DNA of 6,379 nucleotides from Acidobacteria bacterium RIFCSPHIGHO2_01_FULL_67_28 (GTDB taxonomy: Bacteria; Acidobacteriota; Terriglobia; Acidiferrales; 2-02-FULL-67-57). How positions within the stretch are numbered: position 1 is the first letter of the stretch; each line of letters opens with the position of its first letter. The stretch is taken from NCBI GenBank assembly GCA_001766965.1, contig MEKM01000042.1, positions 474 through 6,852 of the forward strand. The letters are read 5' to 3'. The notes beneath the pieces are model-generated. The model was not told the DNA's origin and made no database searches. It was given only the letters and a program-made list of their open reading frames with translations. Positions 1 through 5,588 of this stretch are shown here, piece by piece. The translations under genes were made by a program, and so were the position numbers.

Positions 1-444
1 GGGCGGGGGCGGTGGCGGCGGTTCGAGCGTGTGAGCGGGTTCGATGGGTGACGCCGGAGGAAGCTCGGTCGGCGGCGCGGGTTCGAGGGGTGCTTCGACC
101 AGGGGCGTGGGTTCAGGCGGGGTCTCGACTGGCTCCGCAGGTGGCGGCGCTTCGGCAGCCGGCGGCGCCGGCGCGAGCGCCGGAGCCGTCAGCCGCTTCC
201 ACCAACGCGAGAACAACCCCTCGCTGGCTTTCGCGGCGGGCTCAGGCGCCGCGGCTGGCTCGGGGACTGCTTCGGGGGGCGGCGGCTGGGTCGCCGCCAC
301 CGCTTCTTCTTCAGCGGCGAAAGATTCCGGCGCGGGCGTTTCTTCGCCCGACGGCGGGAGCGATTGTGCTTCGGCTGCCAGCTCCGCCCCCGCTTCGAGG
401 CTGGCGGCCTCGTCGTTCCTCTTCTTTTTTTTCTTCTTACTCAT
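1..444 (-). CDS. N-terminal part of a Pro/Ala/Glu-rich low-complexity protein (runs off left edge)
   Basis: The frame is open from an ATG at 444-442 to the window edge, giving 148 codons with no stop. It begins with MSKKKKKKRNDEAAS, followed by a long stretch dominated by Ala, Pro and Glu. One short amphipathic island, EGLFSRWWKRL, sits at about residues 76-86, and the visible part ends in a run of seven prolines. This looks like a disordered, acidic/proline-rich N-terminal linker ahead of a folded domain that lies outside the window. Codon third positions are mostly G or C, as in the neighbours. It follows the thioesterase gene on the same strand after 50 bp, but I see no clear Shine-Dalgarno (the upstream bases are GC-rich). 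I do not recognise the family. Long acidic N-terminal regions of this kind occur in FtsY and other proteins, but nothing here proves any of them. The opposite strand is also open and Gly/Ser-rich, so the strand choice rests on operon continuity and the plausible start. Confidence 0.5.
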   Translation of the reverse strand, partial: MSKKKKKKRNDEAASLEAGAELAAEAQSLPPSGEETPAPESFAAEEEAVAATQPPPPEAVPEPAAAPEPAAKASEGLFSRWWKRLTAPALAPAPPAAEAPPPAEPVETPPEPTPLVEAPLEPAPPTELPPASPIEPAHTLEPPPPPPP

Positions 445-494
445 GGGCAGTGCGGGCGGCTCGCAAGGATTATGCCACAGGCGGCGCCCAGAGC

Positions 495-899
495 TTATCG
501 CTGGCGCGCGGCGCCGGGGTGGTTGATGACGGCACGCTCGACCCAGCCGTCGCCCACCAGGCGCTTGCCCACGCGGGCGTCGACCGCAAAAACATAGCGG
601 GGGCGCTTGCCCGGTTCGTTGCGCATGCGCTTGAACACCGCCGTCGTCGTCAGCCGCTCGCCCGTGCGCGCCGCGGCGCGGTGCGCCACGTTGATGTGCG
701 TCCCCACCGAAATCGCTCCTCGCGGCAGGAACAGTTGCAGCAGCAGCGCCGCCGTCACTTCCATTTGCCCGATCATCGAGGGCGTCGAGAGCACCGGCGG
801 CAGCCGCCGGTCGTAGTTCGCGATGGTGCGCTTGAATTCGACCACCCGCGCCAGCGTCTTCTTCAGGCCCTTTCGGAGCTGTTTTTTCCTCTTCGTCAT
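495..899 (-). CDS. FlK-like hot-dog-fold acyl-CoA thioesterase
   Basis: The 134-residue product looks like a single hot-dog domain of the fluoroacetyl-CoA thioesterase (FlK)-like family. These cytoplasmic enzymes hydrolyse small acyl-CoA thioesters. The core segments are LSTPSMIGQMEVTAA (residues 37-51), SVGTHINVAHRAAARTGE (64-81) and the end strand GDGWVERAVI (116-125). Thr39, Glu47 and His73 have the same spacing as the catalytic Thr42/Glu50/His76 of Streptomyces FlK, and Gly66 matches FlK Gly69; this comparison is from memory. The residue facing the FlK selectivity Phe36 appears to be Leu33, so fluoroacetyl-CoA itself is an unlikely substrate. The first 25 residues are unusually basic (MTKRKKQLRKGLKKTL). 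The ATG at 899 is supported by AGGAG five bases upstream. The gene starts 8 bp after the hemL stop, so it is probably cotranscribed and translationally coupled. The substrate is unknown. Confidence 0.82.
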   Translation of the reverse strand: MTKRKKQLRKGLKKTLARVVEFKRTIANYDRRLPPVLSTPSMIGQMEVTAALLLQLFLPRGAISVGTHINVAHRAAARTGERLTTTAVFKRMRNEPGKRPRYVFAVDARVGKRLVGDGWVERAVINHPGAARQR

Positions 900-904
900 T
901 CGCT

Positions 905-909
905 CTCCT
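905..909 (-). promoter_or_regulatory. Shine-Dalgarno of the thioesterase gene, overlapping the hemL stop
   Basis: On the minus strand AGGAG lies five bases before the ATG at 899. Its first two bases are the last two of the hemL stop codon TAG (910-908). This arrangement typically gives termination-reinitiation coupling, and it fixes the start of the thioesterase. It is the clearest ribosome binding site in the minus-strand block. Confidence 0.7.
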
Positions 910-2193
910 ATTTCGCTGCCGCGAACGCTTGGCGGGCGGCGCCGAGCGTTTGGTCGATGTCAGCTTCCGTGTGCGCCAGGGAAACGAAGGCCGCCTCGAA
1001 CTGCGACGCCGGCCAGTAAACCCCCCGCTCGAGCAAGGCCCGGTGCCCGCGGGCAAAGCGCGCGGTGTCCGAGCGCTTGGCCGAAGCGTAGTCCGTTACC
1101 GGATCGGCGGTGAAGAACACCGTCAGCATCGACCCGCAACGGTTCACCTCGACGCGGACGCCCGCGGCGCGGGCGGCAGCCGCCAGGCCGTCGCCGAGTT
1201 CGGCTCCCAGCGCCTCCAGTCGCTCATAGGTGCGCGGCTTCTTCAATTCGCGCAGCGCCGCCAGGCCGGCCGAGACCGCCAGCGGATTTCCCGAAAGCGT
1301 CCCCGCCTGGTAGACCGGCCCGAGCGGCGCGATCTGGTCCATCAGGTCGGCGCGGCCACCGTAGGCCCCCACCGGCAGCCCGCCGCCGATGATCTTGCCG
1401 AGCGTGGTCAGATCGGCGCGTATCCCGAAGTGCTCCTGCGCGCCGCCGTAGGCAATGCGGAAGCCGGTGATGACTTCATCGAAGAGGAGCAGCGCGCCGT
1501 GCTTTTCGGTCAGCGCGCGCAGCCCTTCGAGAAAACCTTTCCACGGCAGGACACAGCCCATGTTGCCCGCCACCGGCTCGACGATAACGGCGGCGATTTC
1601 CCGGCCGCGCTCGGCGAACACTTTCTCGACCGGGGCGATGTCGTTGTACGACAGCGTGAGCGTGAAGCGCACGAACTCTTCGGGCACGCCCGCCGAGTCG
1701 GGCAGGTTCAGCGTGGCCACACCCGAGCCGGCCTTCGCCAGCAGGCTGTCCGAGTGGCCGTGATAGCAACCCTCGAACTTGACGATAATCTTGCGCCCCG
1801 TGGCCGCGCGCGCCAGGCGCACGGCCGACATCACCGCCTCGGTGCCGGATTCACCAGGCGCACTTTTTCGATGGAAGGGAAAGCCGCCGCGATTTCTTCC
1901 GCCAGCTCGACTTCGAGCGGCGTGGGCGCGCCGAAGCTCGTCCCGCGCCGCGCCGCCTGCTCGATCGCCGCGACGACGGCCGGATGAGCGTGTCCGAGGA
2001 TCAGCGGTCCCCAGGAGCCGACGTAGTCGAGATAGCTCTTGCCGTCGACGTCGGTGAGCTGCGCACCGCTGGCGTGGCTGATGAAGGGCGGCGCGCCGCC
2101 GACAGCCTTAAAGGCGCGCACGGGCGAGTTGACCCCGCCGGGGATGCGCCGCTCGGCGCGCGCGAGCCACTGCCTGGATTTTTCGCCGCTCAT
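908..2193 (-). pseudogene. hemL: Glutamate-1-semialdehyde 2,1-aminomutase, interrupted by a one-base frameshift
   Basis: HemL is the PLP enzyme that turns glutamate-1-semialdehyde into 5-aminolevulinate, the committed precursor of haem and other tetrapyrroles in the C5 pathway. The start is ATG 2193-2191, giving MSGEKSRQWLARAERRIPGG, then the substrate-site motif NSPVRAF (22-28). Later come FEGCYHGHSD (140-149), LLFDEVITGFR (236-246) and TTLGKIIGGGLPVG (263-276), where Lys267 is the Schiff-base lysine. The reading frame breaks after residue 115 (VRLVN). The next bases should encode SGTEA, but one base is missing at about 1849-1850, so frame 1 runs through PAPRR to a TGA at 1833-1831. The remainder resumes as VMSAVRLARAATGR in the next frame and is otherwise intact to TAG 910-908. 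Adding one base gives exactly 428 residues, the normal family length. The two pieces without repair are 2193-1831 and 1834-908. The ATG overlaps the stop of the upstream reductase gene (ATGA). Every other HemL signature is preserved, so a sequencing or assembly error is at least as likely as real decay. Confidence 0.9.
1847..1854 (-). other. hemL: Frameshift site in hemL (one base missing in the SGTEA motif)
   Basis: The minus strand reads GTG AAT CCG GCA CCG, where the family expects GTG AAT TCC GGC ACC GAG (V-N-S-G-T-E). One T (or C) between AAT and CCGG restores the frame. The lost residues SGTEA contribute to binding the PLP phosphate. There is no homopolymer or classic slippery heptamer at the site. 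The premature stop TGA overlaps an ATG/GTG restart (bases GTGATG), but a restart there would split the active site. Confidence 0.9.
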
Positions 2194-3317
2194 GCGAGCG
2201 AGGGGAGGAGCATCCCGACGAGGCGCCACTTCAGCCCGCGGTAGCCCTGGGAGCCGGCGAAGAGATCGTCCACGAGCCGCCGGAAGCGGCGCGAGCGCCC
2301 GGCGGCGGCAATCATCCGCTCGGTGGTGCTCTGGCCGAGCCAGCGGCCGCGGTAAAACGTCGGCTGCCAGCGCGCGGCGCAGCCGAGCTCGCGGGCGAAA
2401 TCCTTTTCCACGAGCGCGGGATAGTTTTCCGGCCGCCCGGCCTCGAGCGCTTCCGCCAGCAGCTCGCCCGAGCGCAGGGCGTAGTAGATGCCTTCGCCGG
2501 TGATGGGGTCGACCAGCCCGGCGGCGTCGCCGGCGCGCGCCCAGCCGGGGCCGCCGAGCGGCAGGTGCTTCCACGAATCGCGCTCGAGCGCCGGCAGCAG
2601 GTGGCTGTAGGCCGTGCCGCCCGTGAGCGGAATGTCTTCGGCGGCGAGAAAGCGGTGGAGCTTTTCTTTCAGCTCGGCGCTCGGGTGGCGGCTCATCCGG
2701 GCGCAGACGCCGACGGCCAGGTGGTCGGCGCGGGGAAACGACCAGAGGTAGCCTTCGAAGTTGTCGAGGAACTGCACGCGCAGGCGGTCGTCTTCGTCCG
2801 GCAGATAGTAGCCAAAGGTGAGCTCGAGGTCGCGCTGGCCGGGCCGCCAGGAGTCGCCGGGCAGAGCGAGCGCATTGCGGGCGCCGGTGGCGATGACGAG
2901 GAAGTCGCCCGCGAACTCGCCCTGCGTGGTGCGCAGGCGTACCGCGCCGTTCGCCGTGGCGGCGGTCACCCGCGCCGGCACCACGCGGGCGCCGGCGGCT
3001 TCGGCCCGTCGCAGGAGAAAGTCGTTCAACGCCGCGCGGGAATAGAGGGCGAGCGGCCGGGTCAGGTCGAATACGGCGCGACGGCCGCTGGGGGCGATGA
3101 GCTCGGCCCGGCGGATAAGCTTTTTTTCGAGGGTGCCGTCGAGCAGGAACGGGTACCGCTCGAGCGTCTTCCAGGTGACGCCGCCGCCGCAGGGCTTCTC
3201 CCAGCCGCGGCGCTCTTCAAAAAGCGTGACGCTGAAGCCGGCGCGCGCCAGCCGCTCGCCCGCGAGCGCTCCCGCCGGCCCGCCCCCGGCGATCAGGATG
3301 CTGTTCAGGGAAGCCAT
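2190..3317 (-). CDS. Geranylgeranyl-reductase-family FAD-dependent oxidoreductase
   Basis: The 375-residue product has the full signature of the geranylgeranyl reductase flavoprotein family. A Rossmann dinucleotide motif GGGPAGALAGERLARAG (11-27) is followed by an acidic strand end (Glu35/Glu36). The family motif KPCGGGV is at 41-47, the ATGA motif at 143-146 and a GYLWSFP motif at 189-195. The second FAD-binding motif is GDAAGLVDPITGEGIYYAL (263-281). The family saturates isoprenoid chains (geranylgeranyl groups of chlorophyll or archaeal lipids, menaquinone side chains), but it also contains many members of unknown substrate. The C-terminal Arg-rich helix and GLKWRLVGMLLPSLA end could sit against the membrane. 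Its stop overlaps the hemL start by 4 bp, indicating coupled translation with a tetrapyrrole-pathway gene. No Shine-Dalgarno is visible before ATG 3317; a candidate extended -10 element lies just upstream and would give a very short leader. Chlorophyll synthesis cannot be inferred, because no other pathway gene is present. Confidence 0.85.
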   Translation of the reverse strand: MASLNSILIAGGGPAGALAGERLARAGFSVTLFEERRGWEKPCGGGVTWKTLERYPFLLDGTLEKKLIRRAELIAPSGRRAVFDLTRPLALYSRAALNDFLLRRAEAAGARVVPARVTAATANGAVRLRTTQGEFAGDFLVIATGARNALALPGDSWRPGQRDLELTFGYYLPDEDDRLRVQFLDNFEGYLWSFPRADHLAVGVCARMSRHPSAELKEKLHRFLAAEDIPLTGGTAYSHLLPALERDSWKHLPLGGPGWARAGDAAGLVDPITGEGIYYALRSGELLAEALEAGRPENYPALVEKDFARELGCAARWQPTFYRGRWLGQSTTERMIAAAGRSRRFRRLVDDLFAGSQGYRGLKWRLVGMLLPSLA

Positions 3318-3333
3318 TGATTCTGAAGCCGCC

Positions 3334-3342
3334 AGTATAGCA
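3334..3342 (-). promoter_or_regulatory. Candidate extended -10 promoter for the reductase-hemL-thioesterase operon
   Basis: The minus strand reads TGCTATACT (3342 to 3334), matching the extended -10 pattern TGnTATAAT at all but one position. Transcription would start near 3327, giving a leader of only about ten bases before ATG 3317; that would agree with the absence of a Shine-Dalgarno there. No good -35 box is seen, because the expected place falls in the repeat palindrome at 3352-3373. This is pattern-based only. Confidence 0.38.
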
Positions 3343-3350
3343 CCCGACGC

Positions 3351-3411
3351 CGGGCAGACAGGAGTGTCTGCCCCACCGATAAGCGGTAGGACAGGGATTC
3401 CTGCCTGTCCG
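3351..3411. repeat. Palindromic repeat pair, copy A
   Basis: Two related stem-loops face each other. The first is GGGCAGACA (3352-3360), loop GGAG, TGTCTGCCC (3365-3373), a perfect 9-bp stem, followed by CCACC. The second is GGACAGG (3389-3395), loop of 8, CCTGTCC (3404-3410). The reverse complement of the second module lines up with the first over about 27 bases with several substitutions, so the unit is a head-to-head pair separated by about 11 bases. It occupies almost the whole gap between the hydrolase stop (3412-3414, immediately adjacent) and the reductase promoter. It has no T-tract, so it is not a classic intrinsic terminator, though the stems could stabilise the hydrolase mRNA 3' end. 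Confidence 0.8.
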
Positions 3412-5001
3412 CTATTGGAGCGGAAAGAGCGTGGCGATAATCCAGGCGAGGAGCAGGGCTTTCAGCACGGCGTTGGCGTAAGCGCTCCACAGGGCGCGGT
3501 AGAGCGCTGCAGCGAAGAAGTATTCGAGCAGCGACAGCCCGAGCAACGGAACACCCAGCACCACCAGCATCGGTTCGCCGCTGCCGAGGAAGAAGGCGGC
3601 GTAGACGATGCCGGCGAAGAGCGCCAGCCGCCAGGCGAGGAAAGCATCAAAGGCGCTCGGGCTGCGCAGCGCCCGGGCGTAGGTGCGCCCCAACAATTCT
3701 TCGCCGAGCGCAAAAGGAAGGAGGATAGGCACGAGGACGAGCATCTTCCCGAAGCGGCCGAGCGTGGGCCAGAGGTCAAAAAGCTGCCAGGTGACAAACC
3801 CGCCGCAGCCGACGATGACAAAGGCCGTGAGCGCCGCCGCCACGCCCATCTTCGCTCCGGCTTCTGGCCATGAGCGCACCCAGGGGCGGCCGAGGAGCGC
3901 GGGCAGCAGCCAGAGCGTCGAGAGCAGCAAGAGCGAGGCGAGGTAGCTGCCGCCCTCGAGGCGCAGGAACGCGAGCGGGTACGCGACGCCGAAAAATTTC
4001 AGCAGGTCCAGCGCAGATACTCCGGCGGTGCCCGCGAGCAGCGCATATCCAAAGATGTGCAGCGGCGACCACGGTGTGAAGCGAGTCTCTGGAACCACCT
4101 CGCCGAGCGGCTCCGGGTTGAGCGCCCAGCCCGCCAGCCCGGCCAGCGGGACGAACAGTCCCGCGAGGAAAAACAGTCCCGCCACTTCCAGCCCGAGAAG
4201 CCAGGCGTTGAAGCGTGGCGGAAGATTCAAGCCCGCGCCGGGCACGGCGCGGTTCGTCCAGTTCACGATGGCGCGCTGCACGGAGGAGTGAAAGGGCAGG
4301 CTCGAATGCGTGGCCAGAAACTCGAGCCGGGCCGCGCGGGCGGCGCGAACGCGCTCGTGCATGCGGTCGGCGGCCCGGCGCAGGTCGGGGATCTCGAGCC
4401 GCGCGGTGATGAAGAGCGGGTTCGGCGGATCGCCGGGAGCGACCCGGCGCTCGAGGCCCGCGAGCGACACCACGGCCGCGGCGTTGACGGCGCGCGCGAC
4501 TTCCAGCGCCACGCCGCCGCCGAGCGAATGCCCGACGATGACGAGTCGCTCGGGGCGCACGCCGAATTTCTTTTCCAGGTGGCGAACCACGGTGAGCGCC
4601 GCGCGTGTTTCCCGTGGGGTCGCCATCGAGGCATGGAAGCCGCCGGGGGGCCGCGGGGTCGCGCGCCCGGGATGGTTGCCGCGGCCGGGGAGATCCATCA
4701 AGAAGACGTCGCCGCCTGTTGTGGCGAGCACTTCTGCAAGATGCAGCAGGTGGCGCCGGTTGGCCCCGTAACCGTGCAGGAGCAGGAAATGCACGCGCGC
4801 CTCGCCGCTCTGCGGCTGCACGCGCTCGACGGGGATGTCGTCGACGCGGAAGGACTCGAAGCGGAGCTGCCCGCGCAGGTGAGCCAGTCCCCCGACGGAG
4901 CTGGCGGCCCCGGCGAGAAAAACCAGGAGCAGCGCCAGCAGCCGTCCGCGGAAGCCGCGCGGCGGCCGGGCGGTGGTGTTAGAATCGCTGGATGCAGTCA
5001 C
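3412..5001 (-). CDS. Membrane-anchored alpha/beta hydrolase fused to a polytopic CPBP-like membrane domain
   Basis: From GTG 5001 the product is 529 residues. After an Arg-bearing N-terminus, a hydrophobic segment at about 21-40 (LLALLLVFLAGAASSVGGLA) should act as a signal anchor and place the next domain outside the membrane. The alpha/beta hydrolase domain (about 55-255) shows the oxyanion motif HGYG (76-79), a DLPGRGNH segment, the nucleophile elbow GHSLGGG with Ser159 and a candidate catalytic His in THSSLPFHSS (231-240). The acid residue is not obvious. From about 265 to the end there are roughly seven to eight hydrophobic segments. One carries ALGEELLGR (431-439), which fits the EExxxR motif of CPBP/CAAX-like intramembrane proteases, but the later histidines of that family are absent. 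The substrate is unknown. The open frame extends upstream to an ATG at 5139, but that would overlap rfaE2 by 120 bp and put extra residues before the anchor, so GTG 5001 is preferred. No Shine-Dalgarno supports it. Confidence 0.72.
   Translation of the reverse strand: MTASSDSNTTARPPRGFRGRLLALLLVFLAGAASSVGGLAHLRGQLRFESFRVDDIPVERVQPQSGEARVHFLLLHGYGANRRHLLHLAEVLATTGGDVFLMDLPGRGNHPGRATPRPPGGFHASMATPRETRAALTVVRHLEKKFGVRPERLVIVGHSLGGGVALEVARAVNAAAVVSLAGLERRVAPGDPPNPLFITARLEIPDLRRAADRMHERVRAARAARLEFLATHSSLPFHSSVQRAIVNWTNRAVPGAGLNLPPRFNAWLLGLEVAGLFFLAGLFVPLAGLAGWALNPEPLGEVVPETRFTPWSPLHIFGYALLAGTAGVSALDLLKFFGVAYPLAFLRLEGGSYLASLLLLSTLWLLPALLGRPWVRSWPEAGAKMGVAAALTAFVIVGCGGFVTWQLFDLWPTLGRFGKMLVLVPILLPFALGEELLGRTYARALRSPSAFDAFLAWRLALFAGIVYAAFFLGSGEPMLVVLGVPLLGLSLLEYFFAAALYRALWSAYANAVLKALLLAWIIATLFPLQ
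4977..4985 (+). promoter_or_regulatory. Candidate extended -10 promoter for rfaE2
   Basis: TGTTAGAAT matches TGnTATAAT with one mismatch. The start of transcription would fall near 4992 and leave a leader of about 28 bases before GTG 5020. No recognisable -35 is present. The element lies inside the first codons of the divergent hydrolase gene, as it must given the 18-bp gap between the two starts. Confidence 0.33.
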
Positions 5002-5019
5002 GAGTGTAGGCGAGGCGGT

Positions 5020-5499
5020 GTGAGCGTCAAAAAGATAGTGTCGCGCGCGGAGCTGATTATCCGCCGGCGGGAGTGGAAAGACAACGGCCGCCGCGTAGTG
5101 TTTACGAACGGCTGCTTCGATCTGCTCCATGCGGGACACGTCCGGCTGCTCGAGCAGGCGCGGGCGCTCGGCGAGGCGCTGGTCGTCGGCCTGAACAGCG
5201 ACCGGAGCGTCCGGCAGCTCAAGGGCGACGCCCGCCCGCTCGTGCCGGAGGCCGAGCGCGCCGAAGTGCTGGCGGCGCTGGCCGCGGTGGATGCGGTGAC
5301 GATCTTTGGCGAGCCGACGCCGCGCGAGCTGATCGCGGCGCTGCTGCCCGATGTGCTGGTGAAGGGCGGCGACTGGGGGCCTGACCAGATTGTCGGCCGC
5401 GAGGAAGTCGAAGCCGCTGGCGGGCGCGTGGTGGTGGTGCCCTACCTCGAGGGCTATTCGACCTCTGCGTTCATCGCCAAGATCGCGGGGAAGAAATAA
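5020..5499 (+). CDS. rfaE2: D-glycero-beta-D-manno-heptose-1-phosphate adenylyltransferase
   Basis: This 159-residue cytidylyltransferase-fold enzyme corresponds to the C-terminal half of HldE. It transfers AMP from ATP to heptose-1-phosphate to give ADP-heptose for the LPS inner core. The visible motifs in order are FTNGCFDLLHAGH (28-40, containing the HxGH nucleotide-binding motif His37/His40), VGLNSDRSVRQLKG (56-69), PDVLVKGGDW (110-119) and EGYSTSAFIAKI (144-155). Length and ends match stand-alone RfaE2, so the kinase half (HldA) must be encoded elsewhere. The start is GTG 5020 with purine-rich AGG (5008-5010) and GAGG (5012-5015) upstream, and the family N-terminus (S-x-K-x-x-S-R-x-E-L) begins right there. 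The same frame stays open far upstream through the antisense of the hydrolase, which is a high-GC artefact. The TAA stop lies inside the first bases of a downstream repeat copy. It is divergent from the hydrolase gene. Confidence 0.93.
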   Translation: MSVKKIVSRAELIIRRREWKDNGRRVVFTNGCFDLLHAGHVRLLEQARALGEALVVGLNSDRSVRQLKGDARPLVPEAERAEVLAALAAVDAVTIFGEPTPRELIAALLPDVLVKGGDWGPDQIVGREEVEAAGGRVVVVPYLEGYSTSAFIAKIAGKK

Positions 5500-5588
5500 G
5501 GAGCGCAGACAGGAGTGTCTGCGCCACCAGGAATGGGAAGAGAAAAAAAGGTGGGGCAGGCATTCCTGCCTGCCCGCTGCGGCGCAAG
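5496..5588. repeat. Palindromic repeat pair, copy B
   Basis: This copy contains stem GCGCAGACA (5503-5511), loop GGAG, TGTCTGCGC (5516-5524), then CCACCAGGAATG and a purine-rich, A-rich linker. It ends with stem GGGCAGGC (5554-5561), loop of 6, GCCTGCCC (5568-5575). CCACC after the first stem pairs with GGTGG before the second, so the whole unit can also fold into a larger structure. The leading bases ATAAGGAGCGCAGAC (5496-5510) recur exactly at 5589-5603 and contain the stop codon of rfaE2. Confidence 0.82.

Noticed and set aside
12..1019. Long plus-strand open frame of 335 codons
   Set aside because: It runs antisense to the low-complexity gene, the thioesterase and the end of hemL, all better supported. 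Its product is Arg/Ala-rich with no family signature, typical of shadow frames in GC-rich DNA.
1840..1855. Programmed frameshift in hemL
   Set aside because: There is no slippery heptamer or stimulatory element at the site, and HemL is not known to need recoding. A single-base deletion or sequence error is simpler.
929..1987. Plus-strand open frame of 352 codons
   Set aside because: It is the antisense of hemL, the product has no recognisable motif, and it spans the hemL frameshift without relation to it.
2190..3317. Assignment of the reductase as ChlP/BchP
   Set aside because: The general GGR-family motifs are present, but no (bacterio)chlorophyll gene is nearby and substrate cannot be read from these motifs.
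2565..3320. Plus-strand open frame of 251 codons
   Set aside because: It is antisense to the reductase gene, whose FAD motifs are unambiguous.
3351..3411. Rho-independent terminator between hydrolase and reductase
   Set aside because: Stem-loops are present but no T-tract follows on either strand. The same structures recur elsewhere as repeat modules, so they are listed as repeats.
4057..5019. Upstream extension of the rfaE2 frame
   Set aside because: The frame is open, but the RfaE2 family N-terminus begins at GTG 5020. The upstream part is antisense to the hydrolase and resembles no kinase (HldA) domain.
5002..5139. Longer hydrolase start at ATG 5139
   Set aside because: It would overlap rfaE2 by 120 bp on the opposite strand and add an unrelated N-terminus in front of the signal anchor. 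GTG 5001 is a better fit.
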